A stretch of DNA of 64,000 nucleotides from assembly GCA_052061695.1 (NCBI GenBank), contig JBPZEY010000003.1, one strand, 5' to 3'. Made by a program: the position numbers and the translations under genes. Numbering within the stretch: position 1 is the first letter of the stretch; the number at the start of each line of letters is the position of its first letter. The notes beneath the pieces are model-generated. The model ran no database searches, was not told the origin of the DNA, and worked only from the letters and a program-made list of their open reading frames with translations. Of the stretch, positions 8,643-17,223 are shown one piece after another. The stretch comes from Alkalicoccus luteus. GTDB lineage: Bacteria > Bacillota > Bacilli > Bacillales > Salisediminibacteriaceae.

Positions 8643-9529
8643 ATAAAATTGAAGCAAAAAAATTAGCCGCTTTCATTCAAGTAATCGACGAAGTTTGCAG
8701 AGAAGATTTGAATAAGGGAGATATTAATAATGAAAGAGATTATGTCTCCCATTTCATGGCATATTTAAGAAGACCATATGGAATAGCTAAATTAGGCCAT
8801 CCTTCGATTGCTAGAGCGATTACGCTTCCGTCTAGACAAGAACGACTTTTCGGAGCAGATGGGTTAATAGTATTTAGAAAAGGAAACGAATCAAAGCAAA
8901 TGCTATTTGAGGCAAAATATTGCAAACCTAAACAAAATAATCCATGGGATTACACTCTAAAATCAAAGTCAAAAAAAGTCTCGCATTTCACGGATCAGTT
9001 AGACCGTCAACGACAATGGCGACGTCTATTTTCTATATGGGAAATGTTTCAAAATGATTATCCGAATGGAGATCTTAATAGTTATAATTTTGTTCAGTAT
9101 GGATCAACTTGTGTTTGGCATGAAGATGCAGATACTTTCGCTAATAAAGATATTAGACCTAACGGAAAAACTTGGACTAACAATAGAATAAAACCATTAC
9201 TTCAACAAAAAGCAAAGAGTATAAATCACATAATGTATGAGACTTTAAGATGTAAGAAGGGAGAAAAATTATCTGTGCAAATGGAAGAGAATGAAACAAG
9301 TGAATACATAAATGTTTTTTCAGATAAAGAGATAAAAATTAAGATACCTCTCCCCCAGTTTGAAGAATTGCTAAATGATAGAAACTCCAGTAAATCCACA
9401 ATAGGTAATTTCATGAAAAAAACTGGAATTGTAAGATATATCTATTTTGACATTACTAACGAGTCTTTAAACTATATGGAGAAGATAACTCAAATGGCCA
9501 ATGACAGAATATCACGAAGCAAATTATAA
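8636..9529 (+). CDS. PD-(D/E)XK-type nuclease, restriction-like
   Basis: 297 residues from a TTG at 8636 with an AGGAGATGAA box. The nuclease core is visible: Glu33 in an N-terminal helix (NNERDYVSHFMAYLRR), then GADGLIVF with Asp75 and FEAKY with Glu92 and Lys94, which is the D-Xn-E-x-K arrangement of type II restriction-like enzymes. The C-terminal half (residues ~180-297) is basic, helical and unassigned and could recognise DNA. Base composition is much more AT-rich than the backbone. A defence role is inferred from the fold and the island setting. No methyltransferase is adjacent, which is unusual for a restriction enzyme. Confidence 0.6.
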   Translation: MLNKIEAKKLAAFIQVIDEVCREDLNKGDINNERDYVSHFMAYLRRPYGIAKLGHPSIARAITLPSRQERLFGADGLIVFRKGNESKQMLFEAKYCKPKQNNPWDYTLKSKSKKVSHFTDQLDRQRQWRRLFSIWEMFQNDYPNGDLNSYNFVQYGSTCVWHEDADTFANKDIRPNGKTWTNNRIKPLLQQKAKSINHIMYETLRCKKGEKLSVQMEENETSEYINVFSDKEIKIKIPLPQFEELLNDRNSSKSTIGNFMKKTGIVRYIYFDITNESLNYMEKITQMANDRISRSKL

Positions 9530-9832
9530 TTAAAAAGCTGATAAGATAATTATATATATGTATTAGTTTGTCAAATTCCCATGGAAGATTCATTTCATTA
9601 ACAAACTTCTATTCCGGATTGTTCAAGTAAATGGCGAGGCGATTTGAAAACGGTGAACTTGATCAATATAAAGAAATTGATAAGAACTAATATATTTATG
9701 CTGTGATGTATAACTGGGGATATGGGGGGGATATGTTGAATAAGAAACATCACTGCTTACTGATTCAGAACATAAAAAAAGTAAATAGAACATTTATTCA
9801 TGAAAAGGAAGATCAATAAAGGAGTGGATTTG

Positions 9833-10561
9833 ATGGAGATGCCTGAGAAAGTTTATAAATTTATGAAGCCAAAATATTTAAATTCACTTAGAGAAACAGG
9901 AGATATAAGGGTTAATTTCCTCAAAAACTTTGAGGAAACTAACCATGGTTCTGAAATTGGAGATGATTTTGAAGGTATTACAAAATCGTCTCTATATCTT
10001 GATGAATATCAAATCATACCTAATCAAACATCTGATTTAGAAAGACGTATATTGGCTGCTCATGGAATAAGTGTAGATTCTACATCTTCTGTTTCTATAT
10101 CTAATACTACTTTAGAAACTACCTTTATAGACACCAATTATTTTGTGTATTGTGTTTGTTTAGAAAATAGTAAAGATGTGCGAACTCATTTTGGAAATGG
10201 CCTTCAAGAAATTTTCGATTTCAAAAGTTTTATAAAAGGATTAACAGCTTTGCTGGAACAAAAATCAATATTTATTCAGGATATGGGACCGTGCGTTTAT
10301 TTGCCAAGACGAGAGCAAAATTTTGATACTTCTAATTTATCAAACAAAGGAAAAAATTTCGTTTTGCACAAACCTTACTTTGTTAAGGACGAAAGATATT
10401 CATATCAAAAAGAGTATAGAGTTCTTTGGAAATATGTTCCGGATAAAGAAATTGAAGATCCTTTGATGATTCAGGATTTAAAAAATTTAGAAAAATATTA
10501 TAAAACAAAAATTGTACCTGTTCATAAGAAACAAAATAAGAAAAATAGAAATAGAAGATAA
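9833..10561 (+). CDS. DUF2971-like protein
   Basis: 242 residues from the ATG at 9833, preceded by an AAAGGAG box at 8 nt. The pattern fits DUF2971: an opening VYKFMKPKYLNSLRETGDIRV (lysine/tyrosine then loss of structure), a middle NYFVYCVCLENSKDVRTHFGNG and a late YSYQKEYRVLWKYV, matching the W-x-x-E-x-E-x-R region of that family. DUF2971 proteins are scattered through phage and defence islands, with no settled function. The tail is very basic. It sits alone between the nuclease gene and a folded non-coding stretch. Confidence 0.55.
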   Translation: MEMPEKVYKFMKPKYLNSLRETGDIRVNFLKNFEETNHGSEIGDDFEGITKSSLYLDEYQIIPNQTSDLERRILAAHGISVDSTSSVSISNTTLETTFIDTNYFVYCVCLENSKDVRTHFGNGLQEIFDFKSFIKGLTALLEQKSIFIQDMGPCVYLPRREQNFDTSNLSNKGKNFVLHKPYFVKDERYSYQKEYRVLWKYVPDKEIEDPLMIQDLKNLEKYYKTKIVPVHKKQNKKNRNRR

Positions 10562-10583
10562 CATATCTGCCCACGGTAATCGC

Positions 10584-10720
10584 AAGGAGGGGGCCAGACT
10601 GAGAATTAAGGTGTGGCCAGATGGCTACGCACCTGAGACCCTCTTGACCTGATGAAAACAAATCCTGTTTTGCTTTCTACCCACAGGTGAGGGGCAGGAA
10701 GTTTGGAAAACTGGGTTTTC
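10584..10720 (+). ncRNA. structured non-coding element, unclassified
   Basis: A GC-rich stretch without a credible gene sits in AT-rich surroundings. Several stems nest: AAGGAGGG (10584-10591) with CCCTCTT (10639-10645), enclosing GGTGTGGCC (10610-10618) with GGCTACGCACC (10623-10633). Then ACCTG (10647-10651) pairs with CAGGT (10684-10688) around an AAAACA/TGTTTT hairpin. The strand is chosen only from the neighbouring gene. It may be an RNA gene, a transposon-associated RNA remnant or a folded 3' UTR. Confidence 0.45.
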
Positions 10721-10794
10721 GACCGTTGTCAATAACTTTATTGGAAGGACCCCACATATAGATTCATAGATTCTAATTTTTTATATAAATAACA

Positions 10795-10818
10795 AAAAAG
10801 GAGCAACTGCTCCTTTTT
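10795..10818. terminator. bidirectional terminator
   Basis: A 10-bp stem AAAAAGGAGC/GCTCCTTTTT with an AACT loop gives U-runs on both strands. It lies between the folded element and the converging small minus-strand gene. Confidence 0.8.
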
Positions 10819-10822
10819 ACTG

Positions 10823-11146
10823 TTAATTCAATCTATTATACTTCCCTCTATTTTTCTTATAGGTTAAGTTATCACTTTCATAAAAATCTATGATTAAATC
10901 TATCACTGCTCTTCCAACAGAATAAATTTTGACCAGTTCTTCTTTTGGATACAAGTTGCATGTCACTTACCCATCAGTCATTAAGTTTATACCATTCAAG
11001 AACGCATACTCGAAACCAGAATTATCTTCTCTAATAATGCACTCAAGATCAAAGGTTTCCTTCTTGAAATTTTCGTCTAATGATAATGTTCCTACAATAT
11101 AATCCCCTTCTTTTTGTATACTTTCGATTTCAACGTTTATTTTCAC
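10823..11146 (-). pseudogene. small hypothetical gene split by an in-frame stop
   Basis: A GTG at 11146 with an AGGGAGA box starts VKINVEIESIQKEGDYIVGT and runs 59 codons to a TAA at 10967. The same frame stays open after that stop for another 45 codons (NLYPKEELVKIYSVGRAVID) to 10823, where a terminator follows. Together they make a plausible ~105-residue protein, so a nonsense mutation is the likeliest reading. Alternatively two short proteins are made. The family is not recognised. Confidence 0.5.
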
Positions 11147-11354
11147 GGCTGTTTCTCTCCCTAGGTAATTTAATTTCAAAAGTTATAATTCTATGAATAC
11201 AGTCATCCTTCAGAGCCATGCAGGACAAAAAGGAGACCAGGAGAAGGACAAATTCAAAGCACCCTTCCTATAATATTGGATTATGTTAATCACTATAGAA
11301 TAATTAATTTCTATTTTTTGCAAATTAACGGTAGTGTCAATAAGTTTGTGTAAC

Positions 11355-11472
11355 TTAATTAGAGTATCACTCGGTAAGTAGTAGGAAGGGGCTTGACTGA
11401 AGGGAACATAAGCCCTCTCCTATTCCAAGTGATCCCTTCAGATTATTGAAACTACCCCAGTGTTCTAATTAA
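11355..11472. repeat. palindromic element with predicted pseudoknot
   Basis: Imperfect terminal inverted repeats (11355-11382 and 11452-11472, both ending in TTAATTAGA when read inward) enclose two interleaved stems. A 12-nt arm at 11383-11394 pairs with 11410-11421 (10 of 12). CTGAAGGGA (11397-11405) pairs perfectly with TCCCTTCAG (11433-11441). The order 1-2-1'-2' is that of an H-type pseudoknot. No gene is present. It could be a MITE-like repeat or an RNA gene. Confidence 0.6.
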
Positions 11473-11577
11473 ATAAACATTTGATCGGTGACTTTTAGAA
11501 AAGTAATAAATCTTCATTTAAGAAAATTTATAATCGTCATACCAACTTTTATCCCACCCTTTGTCATCACAAAGGTA

Positions 11578-12237
11578 TCATAACTGTTCTTCATCTATTA
11601 CACCTTCTCTTGTTATCGTTTCATGAATGGTCTTATTTACTATCAACCCGTTATTTATATCCAACGCAAGGTGTTTATAAGCACTACTACTCCTAATATG
11701 AGAAAACTCAGCTGTCCGAAAATCTAGTGTTTCTCCAGTAAGTTCATCTCTAATTATATTATATTGTTTCATTCTTTTATTTTTCAATTTTTTCTTTTCC
11801 TCTTTCCAATTTTCTTCATGCTCTCCTCTTATTACTCTTGCTTTATCTGAGTCTCTGATCGAACGCAAACATTCCTCAGAAAACTTTAGATATTCGCCCC
11901 TCTTTTTCAATCCAGAGTTTTCTATTTCCTTCCAAATATGTCCTGTCACTTCGAATACACGAACATAAGTTAACCCCTTTAAAATTATTTTATTTTCATC
12001 CTTGAAACGTTCTAAATAATAGGCTGACATTATTTTATTTGTTCGTAACACTACGTGCAAAGATTCTTCAGATACCCACACCTGACCTTGTTGATCCACA
12101 TAGACATGAGTATCCATAGCATTTGTAATTTCTGTTAAGGTTCTATCTGCTAGATCTTTTGATACTCTTGGCTTTTCATAAGGAATATAATTTTGCCAAT
12201 CAGGATGAGGAATCAATTGACTTTCTTTTTCTTTCAT
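11578..12237 (-). CDS. HNH-like endonuclease domain protein
   Basis: 219 residues from the ATG at 12237. The N-terminus (HPDWQNYIPYEKPRVSKD) and middle are unassigned. The C-terminal ~60 residues resemble a degenerate HNH fold: DELTGETLDF, then SHIRS, LALDINNGLIVNKTIHETI, matching the E-x-x-G ... H-I ... D-x-x-N-G-L ... H order of HNH nucleases with the zinc cysteines absent. The gene start lies inside the 3' end of the J-domain gene (38 nt overlap), so the two are translated together. The region is AT-rich. A nuclease role in defence is inferred, not shown. Confidence 0.55.
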   Translation of the reverse strand: MKEKESQLIPHPDWQNYIPYEKPRVSKDLADRTLTEITNAMDTHVYVDQQGQVWVSEESLHVVLRTNKIMSAYYLERFKDENKIILKGLTYVRVFEVTGHIWKEIENSGLKKRGEYLKFSEECLRSIRDSDKARVIRGEHEENWKEEKKKLKNKRMKQYNIIRDELTGETLDFRTAEFSHIRSSSAYKHLALDINNGLIVNKTIHETITREGVIDEEQL

Positions 12238-12715
12238 AATTTCCCATCCCTTCATATATTTTACTTAATTCTTTATAAGCTTCTTCAGCCTTTGGATGTT
12301 TACAAACATCTGGATGCAATTTTCTAGCTAAGTCCTTTCTCCAATTATTAGCATATTTGCGGTTGCGATAGTGAAAAGAAGTAACACCTAATTTATCTAA
12401 CCTAGAATCCCCATCTAATTCTAATAAATAAAAAATAAGCTCATCTACTTCAGTTTTAAAATAATTTACTTCTTTTTTAATTTGACTTTGACCCTTTTGT
12501 CCCGTTGGAAGAATGTGTGCAGTTTCATCTTCTACATTATTATCTAATGTTTTAATTAAGCAGTTTAAATCATTAATCACTTCAAAAAGTTCCGTCCATC
12601 CTCTAGCTCTTATTTTGATGCTATTTCCTAATTTATAATTTAATTTCTTTTTTATTTCTTTAAACTTTCCGTACTTTTTTAGTTCTTCGATTGAATTCAC
12701 ATTTAATAAGTCCAA
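12200..12715 (-). CDS. C-terminal J-domain protein
   Basis: 171 residues from a TTG at 12715, preferred because an AGGAGG box lies 8 nt upstream; a GTG at 12724 overlaps the box. Most of the protein is helical and unassigned. The last 50 residues form a DnaJ-like J-domain: NNWRKDLARKLHPDVCKHP with the HPD motif at about residues 134-136, then AEEAYKELSKIYEGM. J-domains stimulate Hsp70 ATPases. Here the domain is at the C-terminus and lacks the Gly/Phe and zinc modules of DnaJ. It is coupled to the HNH-like gene. Confidence 0.65.
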   Translation of the reverse strand: MDLLNVNSIEELKKYGKFKEIKKKLNYKLGNSIKIRARGWTELFEVINDLNCLIKTLDNNVEDETAHILPTGQKGQSQIKKEVNYFKTEVDELIFYLLELDGDSRLDKLGVTSFHYRNRKYANNWRKDLARKLHPDVCKHPKAEEAYKELSKIYEGMGNYERKRKSIDSSS

Positions 12716-13029
12716 ACCGAACACCTCCTATAAATTATACGATCTTTCTTAACCATCTTTTATAAACTTTCAACTATAATCTCAAAATCACTACAAGAGT
12801 TGTATATTTCTATTTTCTCATAACACACCTTCAACAGGCTTATCTTTTTTATCCATAACGTTAACTACCAAATAGTCCTGTTTGATTTTTAATTTCAAAC
12901 AATACTGATGATTCATGTTCAACCTCAAACTATATTATTAGTTAAAAATAACTACATTTACTTAACAACCTAATTTTAACATTTTATTCAATCTCAAAGT
13001 TACTTATTGAAATCATGATTAAATTAACC

Positions 13030-13152
13030 CGTTCAAAAAAGTACACTTTTTCGAACGCTTATTTCGTATATAAATCATGACTGTTTTTACGTTCGCAAAA
13101 GCATAAAATAAATTTACGAACGTTCATGATTTCACTAATACATTTACGAACG
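13030..13152. promoter_or_regulatory. res-like recombination/operator sites upstream of the serine recombinase
   Basis: Three dyads built from CGTTC/GAACG half-sites precede the recombinase gene: 13030-13057 (28 bp, nearly perfect, with an A/T-rich centre, like a resolvase crossover site I), 13089-13123 (35 bp) and 13121-13152 (32 bp). Spacings resemble the three subsites of Tn3-family res. The last one borders the presumed promoter, which suggests autoregulation. A further dyad with the same half-sites lies at 18430-18455. Confidence 0.6.
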
Positions 13153-13207
13153 AAATGTGGTATAATTTAACAATAATACTATGCTATAGCGAAGGTGATA
13201 TAAATTT

Positions 13208-13846
13208 ATGGAAAAAAGAAGATTTGGTTATATTCGTGTCAACAGTAAAGATCAAAATGAGAGTAGACAAATAATTTCCATGAGTGAATTAGGAATTAAC
13301 GAACGAGATATTTTTATGGACAAAGCGAGTGGTAAAGATTTTGATAGAGAGCAGTACCAATTATTAAAGAGAGTACTGCGAAAAGAAGATGTGCTCTATA
13401 TTCACTCGTTAGATCGTTTTGGAAGAAACAAAGAAGAAATTTTGGGAGAATGGAATGATATTACGAAAAATATCCAAGCAGATATTGTCGTTCTTGATAT
13501 GCCTCTTCTAGATACCACCCAGTATAAAGACAGTATGGGAACGTTTATTGCTGATCTAGTTTTACAGATTCTTTCTTGGGTAGCCCAAGATGAGCGAGAT
13601 CGCATCCGAAAAAGGCAGCGTGAAGGTATTGACGCTGCTTTGAATAATGGAAAACCTTATGGACGACCAAAAGTCGCAATTCCAGACGATTTTTGGTCCA
13701 TTTATGGAAAGTGGAAGAAAGGTCAAATAACAGCTACCCGTGCGATGATGGAAACGGGCTTGAAGAAAACGACCTTCTATAAATTAGTGAAGCAAATCGA
13801 AGAGTCTAAGGTGCTTAGTGAGTCGTCTACGCAAAACACTAGATGA
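13208..13846 (+). CDS. serine recombinase (resolvase/invertase family)
   Basis: 212 residues. The catalytic domain is plain: FGYIRVNSKDQNESRQ at the start, DKASGKDFDREQY, YIHSLDRFGRNKEEI and an ERIRxRQREG-type helix E (DERDRIRKRQREGIDAA), then a short DNA-binding HTH (ATRAMMETGLKKTTFYKLV). In resolvases the nucleophile is the first Ser in RVS; here that position is Asn, with Ser next to it, so activity is uncertain. CGTTC/GAACG dyads upstream form a res-like region. Likely of plasmid or transposon origin. Confidence 0.85.
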   Translation: MEKRRFGYIRVNSKDQNESRQIISMSELGINERDIFMDKASGKDFDREQYQLLKRVLRKEDVLYIHSLDRFGRNKEEILGEWNDITKNIQADIVVLDMPLLDTTQYKDSMGTFIADLVLQILSWVAQDERDRIRKRQREGIDAALNNGKPYGRPKVAIPDDFWSIYGKWKKGQITATRAMMETGLKKTTFYKLVKQIEESKVLSESSTQNTR

Positions 13847-14122
13847 AACCAAGCAAACATATAAATAGGTCGTGAACAATCTAGGAGGATGAAGGGGTTT
13901 TGATTTTTTAAAAGAACTTACCATCTTAACTTTTCGTTGCACTCAAGTAATATAGTCTGATTAGCCTCATGTACTTTGAAGTAAATATTTGCTTCATAAT
14001 TTCTGGTTCAACCTTATTAACCTATATTCCCGCAACACATAACTAGATTCAACTTGCGAATTGAGGATAGTTAAGGCAACATTTCTAATAAACTGAAATT
14101 GAAAAGAAGTCTAATACAAGGA

Positions 14123-14165
14123 AAATGAGCGAGAGAAAATGATTTCCATTTTCTCTCGCTCATTT
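14123..14165. terminator. perfect 19-bp hairpin terminator
   Basis: AAATGAGCGAGAGAAAATG at 14123-14141 is exactly complementary to 14147-14165, with an ATTTC loop. It separates the recombinase gene from the convergent lipoprotein gene and could stop transcription from either side. The rest of 13847-14244 shows no gene. Confidence 0.7.
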
Positions 14166-14244
14166 AGTCGATCCTTGATAAGAGTGAGGATTCTCATACG
14201 AAAAGAAACTAATTTCTAGTGATTTTAATGAATAGGAAGAAAAA

Positions 14245-14613
14245 TTAATTTTCGGAAAGGTCGTCTAGATAAGAGAAAAACTCCTCTTCATCATTGGTTT
14301 TGAAAATCAAACTACTATTATCAAAAATGAAATATTCAGGCACTCCAGATGCTTCCAGTTCGGAAAAATATACTTCATCCGGATTTTCCACTTCATCTGT
14401 TTGATAATTAGTAACGTGTCTATACTCTGGAGCACTTAATTTGCTCATTAACTCTCGAACCTCGTCTTCATCATTTACAATAGAGTAAGCTGCGTATTCA
14501 CCATCATTTTCAGGTAGCAGATCTTGATATGAGGAATTCTCATTACTGTCATTTAAACTTGAACAAGCAGATAATATAAAAACAGTTAAGAATAACAACA
14601 ATGTATGTTGCAT
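14245..14613 (-). CDS. small predicted lipoprotein
   Basis: 122 residues from the ATG at 14613 (TAGGAG box, 9 nt). The signal peptide TLLLFLTVFILSAC ends in a lipobox with Cys at about residue 17, followed by a Ser/Asn-rich linker. The mature part is acidic (PENDGEYAAYSIVNDEDEV and SEN end). A YFSELEASGVPEYFIFDNSSL block looks like a small alpha/beta domain. No family is recognised. AT-rich composition and position mark it as island cargo. Confidence 0.6.
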   Translation of the reverse strand: MQHTLLLFLTVFILSACSSLNDSNENSSYQDLLPENDGEYAAYSIVNDEDEVRELMSKLSAPEYRHVTNYQTDEVENPDEVYFSELEASGVPEYFIFDNSSLIFKTNDEEEFFSYLDDLSEN

Positions 14614-14790
14614 ATTTTTCAACTCCTAAAGTGTATAATTGTAGTAGATTACACACTTTAACTATACTATCAATTATTGGATTATACAATTTCTTGTGAG
14701 CCTAAAATCATCAAATATTGAAAGAATACTACTATGCAAAACAGAGACTATATACGAGCATAATATCTCTCTTAAACAATCTGTTTTTTA

Positions 14791-15540
14791 TTAATTGGGT
14801 CTTACTGTAGTTCTAAAACCACTACTTACTATCCGCTGATTGTAGTAAATGTCGCCTGTTACCCTTGATATAGGGTTTGCTGTCTCTGCTTCGATATAAT
14901 CGTCTCCACAGATATAATCTGCATAATGAATAGAGCTATTTGATGACCAAGAAACAGTACCTATATCTCTTTCGTCCAAACAAGTAGTATAATTACCAGC
15001 GTCATTTCTTCCGGCACTTTCTGTATAAACATCTGCGTTTCTTACAGAAAATGCGGCTGTTGATCTATCCCAACTGCTTGAATAATAGTTTAAATTAATT
15101 CTATCATAACCGTTTGAATATCTTTCATACCATTCTAGGTAGTGGTTTTGCGTTATACTTTCACCATAATCGTAGTAAGTATCTCCTGCTGTTCTGCTTT
15201 TCAATGATCCTGATAAAAGAGTAGCATTTAAAGTTACTTCATTTCCGTCCTCATCTGTGGTTTCTCCAATAGTAGTGCTTGCTGATTGAGGTTGCGACAT
15301 AATAAGGCCAGATTCTTCGGCTTCATCTGAAGTCATATTCATTTCCATCTCTAAATCAAATGGATTTGTTTCTAGTGAATCTACTTCGCCATTATCTATT
15401 TCTTCCTTCAAATCAGAAATTATTGTCTCCCGTTCTTCATCGGTTACGGATAAGTCGTCTTGCGTATCTGCATTTACATTATATGTAAATCCTATAAATA
15501 TAATAAAGAAAAATAATTTGAACTTGATAATATACTTCAT
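14791..15540 (-). CDS. exported protein of unknown function
   Basis: 249 residues. A signal peptide is obvious (KYIIKFKLFFFIIFIGFTYN, cleavage near VNADT). An acidic propeptide-like region (residues ~25-75, many Asp/Glu) precedes a Ser/Tyr/Asn-rich, apparently all-beta C-terminal domain (GDTYYDYGESITQNHYLEWY, later VSWSSNSSIHYADYICGDDY) with two cysteines. This layout would suit a secreted protein with a removable pro-region. The family is unknown. It lies next to the small lipoprotein gene on the same strand and has no partner enzyme beside it. Confidence 0.6.
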   Translation of the reverse strand: MKYIIKFKLFFFIIFIGFTYNVNADTQDDLSVTDEERETIISDLKEEIDNGEVDSLETNPFDLEMEMNMTSDEAEESGLIMSQPQSASTTIGETTDEDGNEVTLNATLLSGSLKSRTAGDTYYDYGESITQNHYLEWYERYSNGYDRINLNYYSSSWDRSTAAFSVRNADVYTESAGRNDAGNYTTCLDERDIGTVSWSSNSSIHYADYICGDDYIEAETANPISRVTGDIYYNQRIVSSGFRTTVRPN

Positions 15541-15691
15541 ATATTCACATCCCCTTAATCAAATTTATTACTATTCTCTAAAAAGAATAGCAAAACACTT
15601 TTAAATCCCTTGCCACCTTCTAAACACTTCACTACAACGGCCTCAACGTCATTTAACAACCTACGTCTAAATTCTTTTGATTGTTTCGCAC

Positions 15692-15733
15692 TTAACTATT
15701 ACTTAATCCTTCTCCATCAGATTCTAATTGCAT
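15692..15733 (-). CDS. possible 13-residue peptide
   Basis: A GGAGGT box 5 nt before an ATG starts a 13-codon frame (MQLESDGEGLSNS). The strong ribosome site in an otherwise empty 640-nt gap (15541-16186) is the only support. It could be a leader or signalling peptide, or chance. Confidence 0.25.
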   Translation of the reverse strand: MQLESDGEGLSNS

Positions 15734-16110
15734 TTTTTACCTCCGTTAGATGTATAAACCTCCTTTTTGTATTATGAATAAATTGTAAAAAATATAAATA
15801 ATAAATTAAAATTTCAAATAATCCCAAAATCATTCATTTACAGTTTTTAACTCTTTGTTCCTTAACTTAACTAGTCTCATCTGCCCTATAGTACATTTTA
15901 ATTAATTAAAATTTCATATTAATTAGTACAATGTAAACGTTCAATTAACTAAATGGAGGTTAGTATATTCAAGGTAATACGTAAAGTGAACATACCGGCT
16001 GTGAAATGATTTAATTTTTTCATCATATACATTATGCAGTTATTGTCATAAAACCTTCATTATAAATCCCTTAACTTGCTTGCAAGACCTACTTTTATAC
16101 CAAATCAAAT

Positions 16111-16148
16111 AAATGCAGGTTTAGGGTAAACCCTAAACCTGCATTTTT
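16111..16148. terminator. strong hairpin terminator
   Basis: A 16-bp perfect stem (16111-16126 with 16131-16146) with a 4-nt loop lies just after the stop of the minus-strand hydrolase gene. Short T tracts follow on both strands. Confidence 0.75.
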
Positions 16149-16186
16149 CATCTTATTGGGTGGACTTTTATTGTAAGTCTGTTATT

Positions 16187-17137
16187 TTAGTTATTATTTG
16201 TTAAGTATTCGATAGCATTGTTCAAGAGCCTATTGAAATTTTCCGGGTAATCATGATCTAACCCTTTTACTAGTTCAAATACATGTTGAACGTTCTTTTT
16301 TTCCAGCACTTCAATGAACTCTTTAGTACATTGAAGACAATCTTCATCTTGATCTCCACAGATAATGTACCCTTTGATTCCATTTTCAGCCAAGGTAATT
16401 AATTCATCAGCGCATTGTTCGATGTTTGGTAACCATGGTCCCACAAAAATAAAACCTTGTACTGGGATATCCCTTTTCAAAATTGTGTTTAGAATAACTC
16501 CTGTCCCAGCGGAGAAGCCCCCAAGAATGATACGATCATTATTCACATGAAAATTTTGTTTCATAGTTTCATAATGAGTATGCAACTCAATTGATCCCTT
16601 TTCTACATCATCCCAAGTATACCCACCTGAGAATTCGACCTGAGAAGACTGAGGCAATCCTAATACGAAGCCACTTGATGTAACAGTTTGCCAATTTTCC
16701 TTTGTAAACATATTGTTTTCTTGGTTCCCATGTAGGGCGATTAATAAACGATCCTTAGGTTGTCCCTCTTCTGGACATATAACTTCCAATTTCGATGCAG
16801 CATTTCTTTTCGCTTCTTCTTCTCTATTTTTACAAAGTTCAATCATGTATTGAAATTCTTCATACTTACGAAGGGATTCCAAGTCATCATCCTCCAAAAG
16901 GTAGTTATAAGAGTACCAATGACCGTTTTCAATTATCGCTTCTTTCATTATTACTAAGGCTTCATCTTCGTGTCCAGATGCAGCAGCCAATGAGTACTTA
17001 AAGTTGTAAATTTGAGCATGGTTTCCCTCGACCTCATCAGCATGTTTAGAAATATATTGATAAGCTTCCTCCACTCCATTTGTTTTATATTTTTCCAGTG
17101 TTGTGTTCAATAATTTCGTATATTTCATCTGCATCAT
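16187..17137 (-). CDS. alpha/beta hydrolase (dienelactone hydrolase/esterase type)
   Basis: 316 residues from an ATG with a GGAGG box. The first ~110 residues are helical and TPR-like (HAQIYNFKYSLAAASGHEDEAL). The hydrolase core follows: LLIALHGNQEN (oxyanion region), the nucleophile elbow GGFSAGTG, then GDQDEDC with the acid and GLDHDYPENF with the catalytic His. Cytoplasmic, since no signal is seen. The substrate is unknown. It lies 31 nt before a fragment of a CopG-like gene, at the left edge of direct repeat copy 1. Confidence 0.75.
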   Translation of the reverse strand: MMQMKYTKLLNTTLEKYKTNGVEEAYQYISKHADEVEGNHAQIYNFKYSLAAASGHEDEALVIMKEAIIENGHWYSYNYLLEDDDLESLRKYEEFQYMIELCKNREEEAKRNAASKLEVICPEEGQPKDRLLIALHGNQENNMFTKENWQTVTSSGFVLGLPQSSQVEFSGGYTWDDVEKGSIELHTHYETMKQNFHVNNDRIILGGFSAGTGVILNTILKRDIPVQGFIFVGPWLPNIEQCADELITLAENGIKGYIICGDQDEDCLQCTKEFIEVLEKKNVQHVFELVKGLDHDYPENFNRLLNNAIEYLTNNN

Positions 17138-17168
17138 ATTTGCCTCCTAAAATATTATAAAGTTCAGT

Positions 17169-17223
17169 AACTCTTTTTTTAAGGCTCCTGGCATCGTCAC
17201 TTGAAGCTTTTTTTGTCGCTCAC
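17169..17223 (-). pseudogene. CopG-like repressor gene, 5'-end fragment
   Basis: The first ~18 codons and upstream region match the intact gene at 25998-26189 (GTG start, then SEK...LQVTMPxxLKKEL pattern). The gene is cut off at the edge of direct repeat copy 1. Confidence 0.65.

Noticed and set aside
11193..11273. 26-codon plus-strand peptide
   Set aside because: No ribosome site and low-complexity purine-rich sequence; could be chance.
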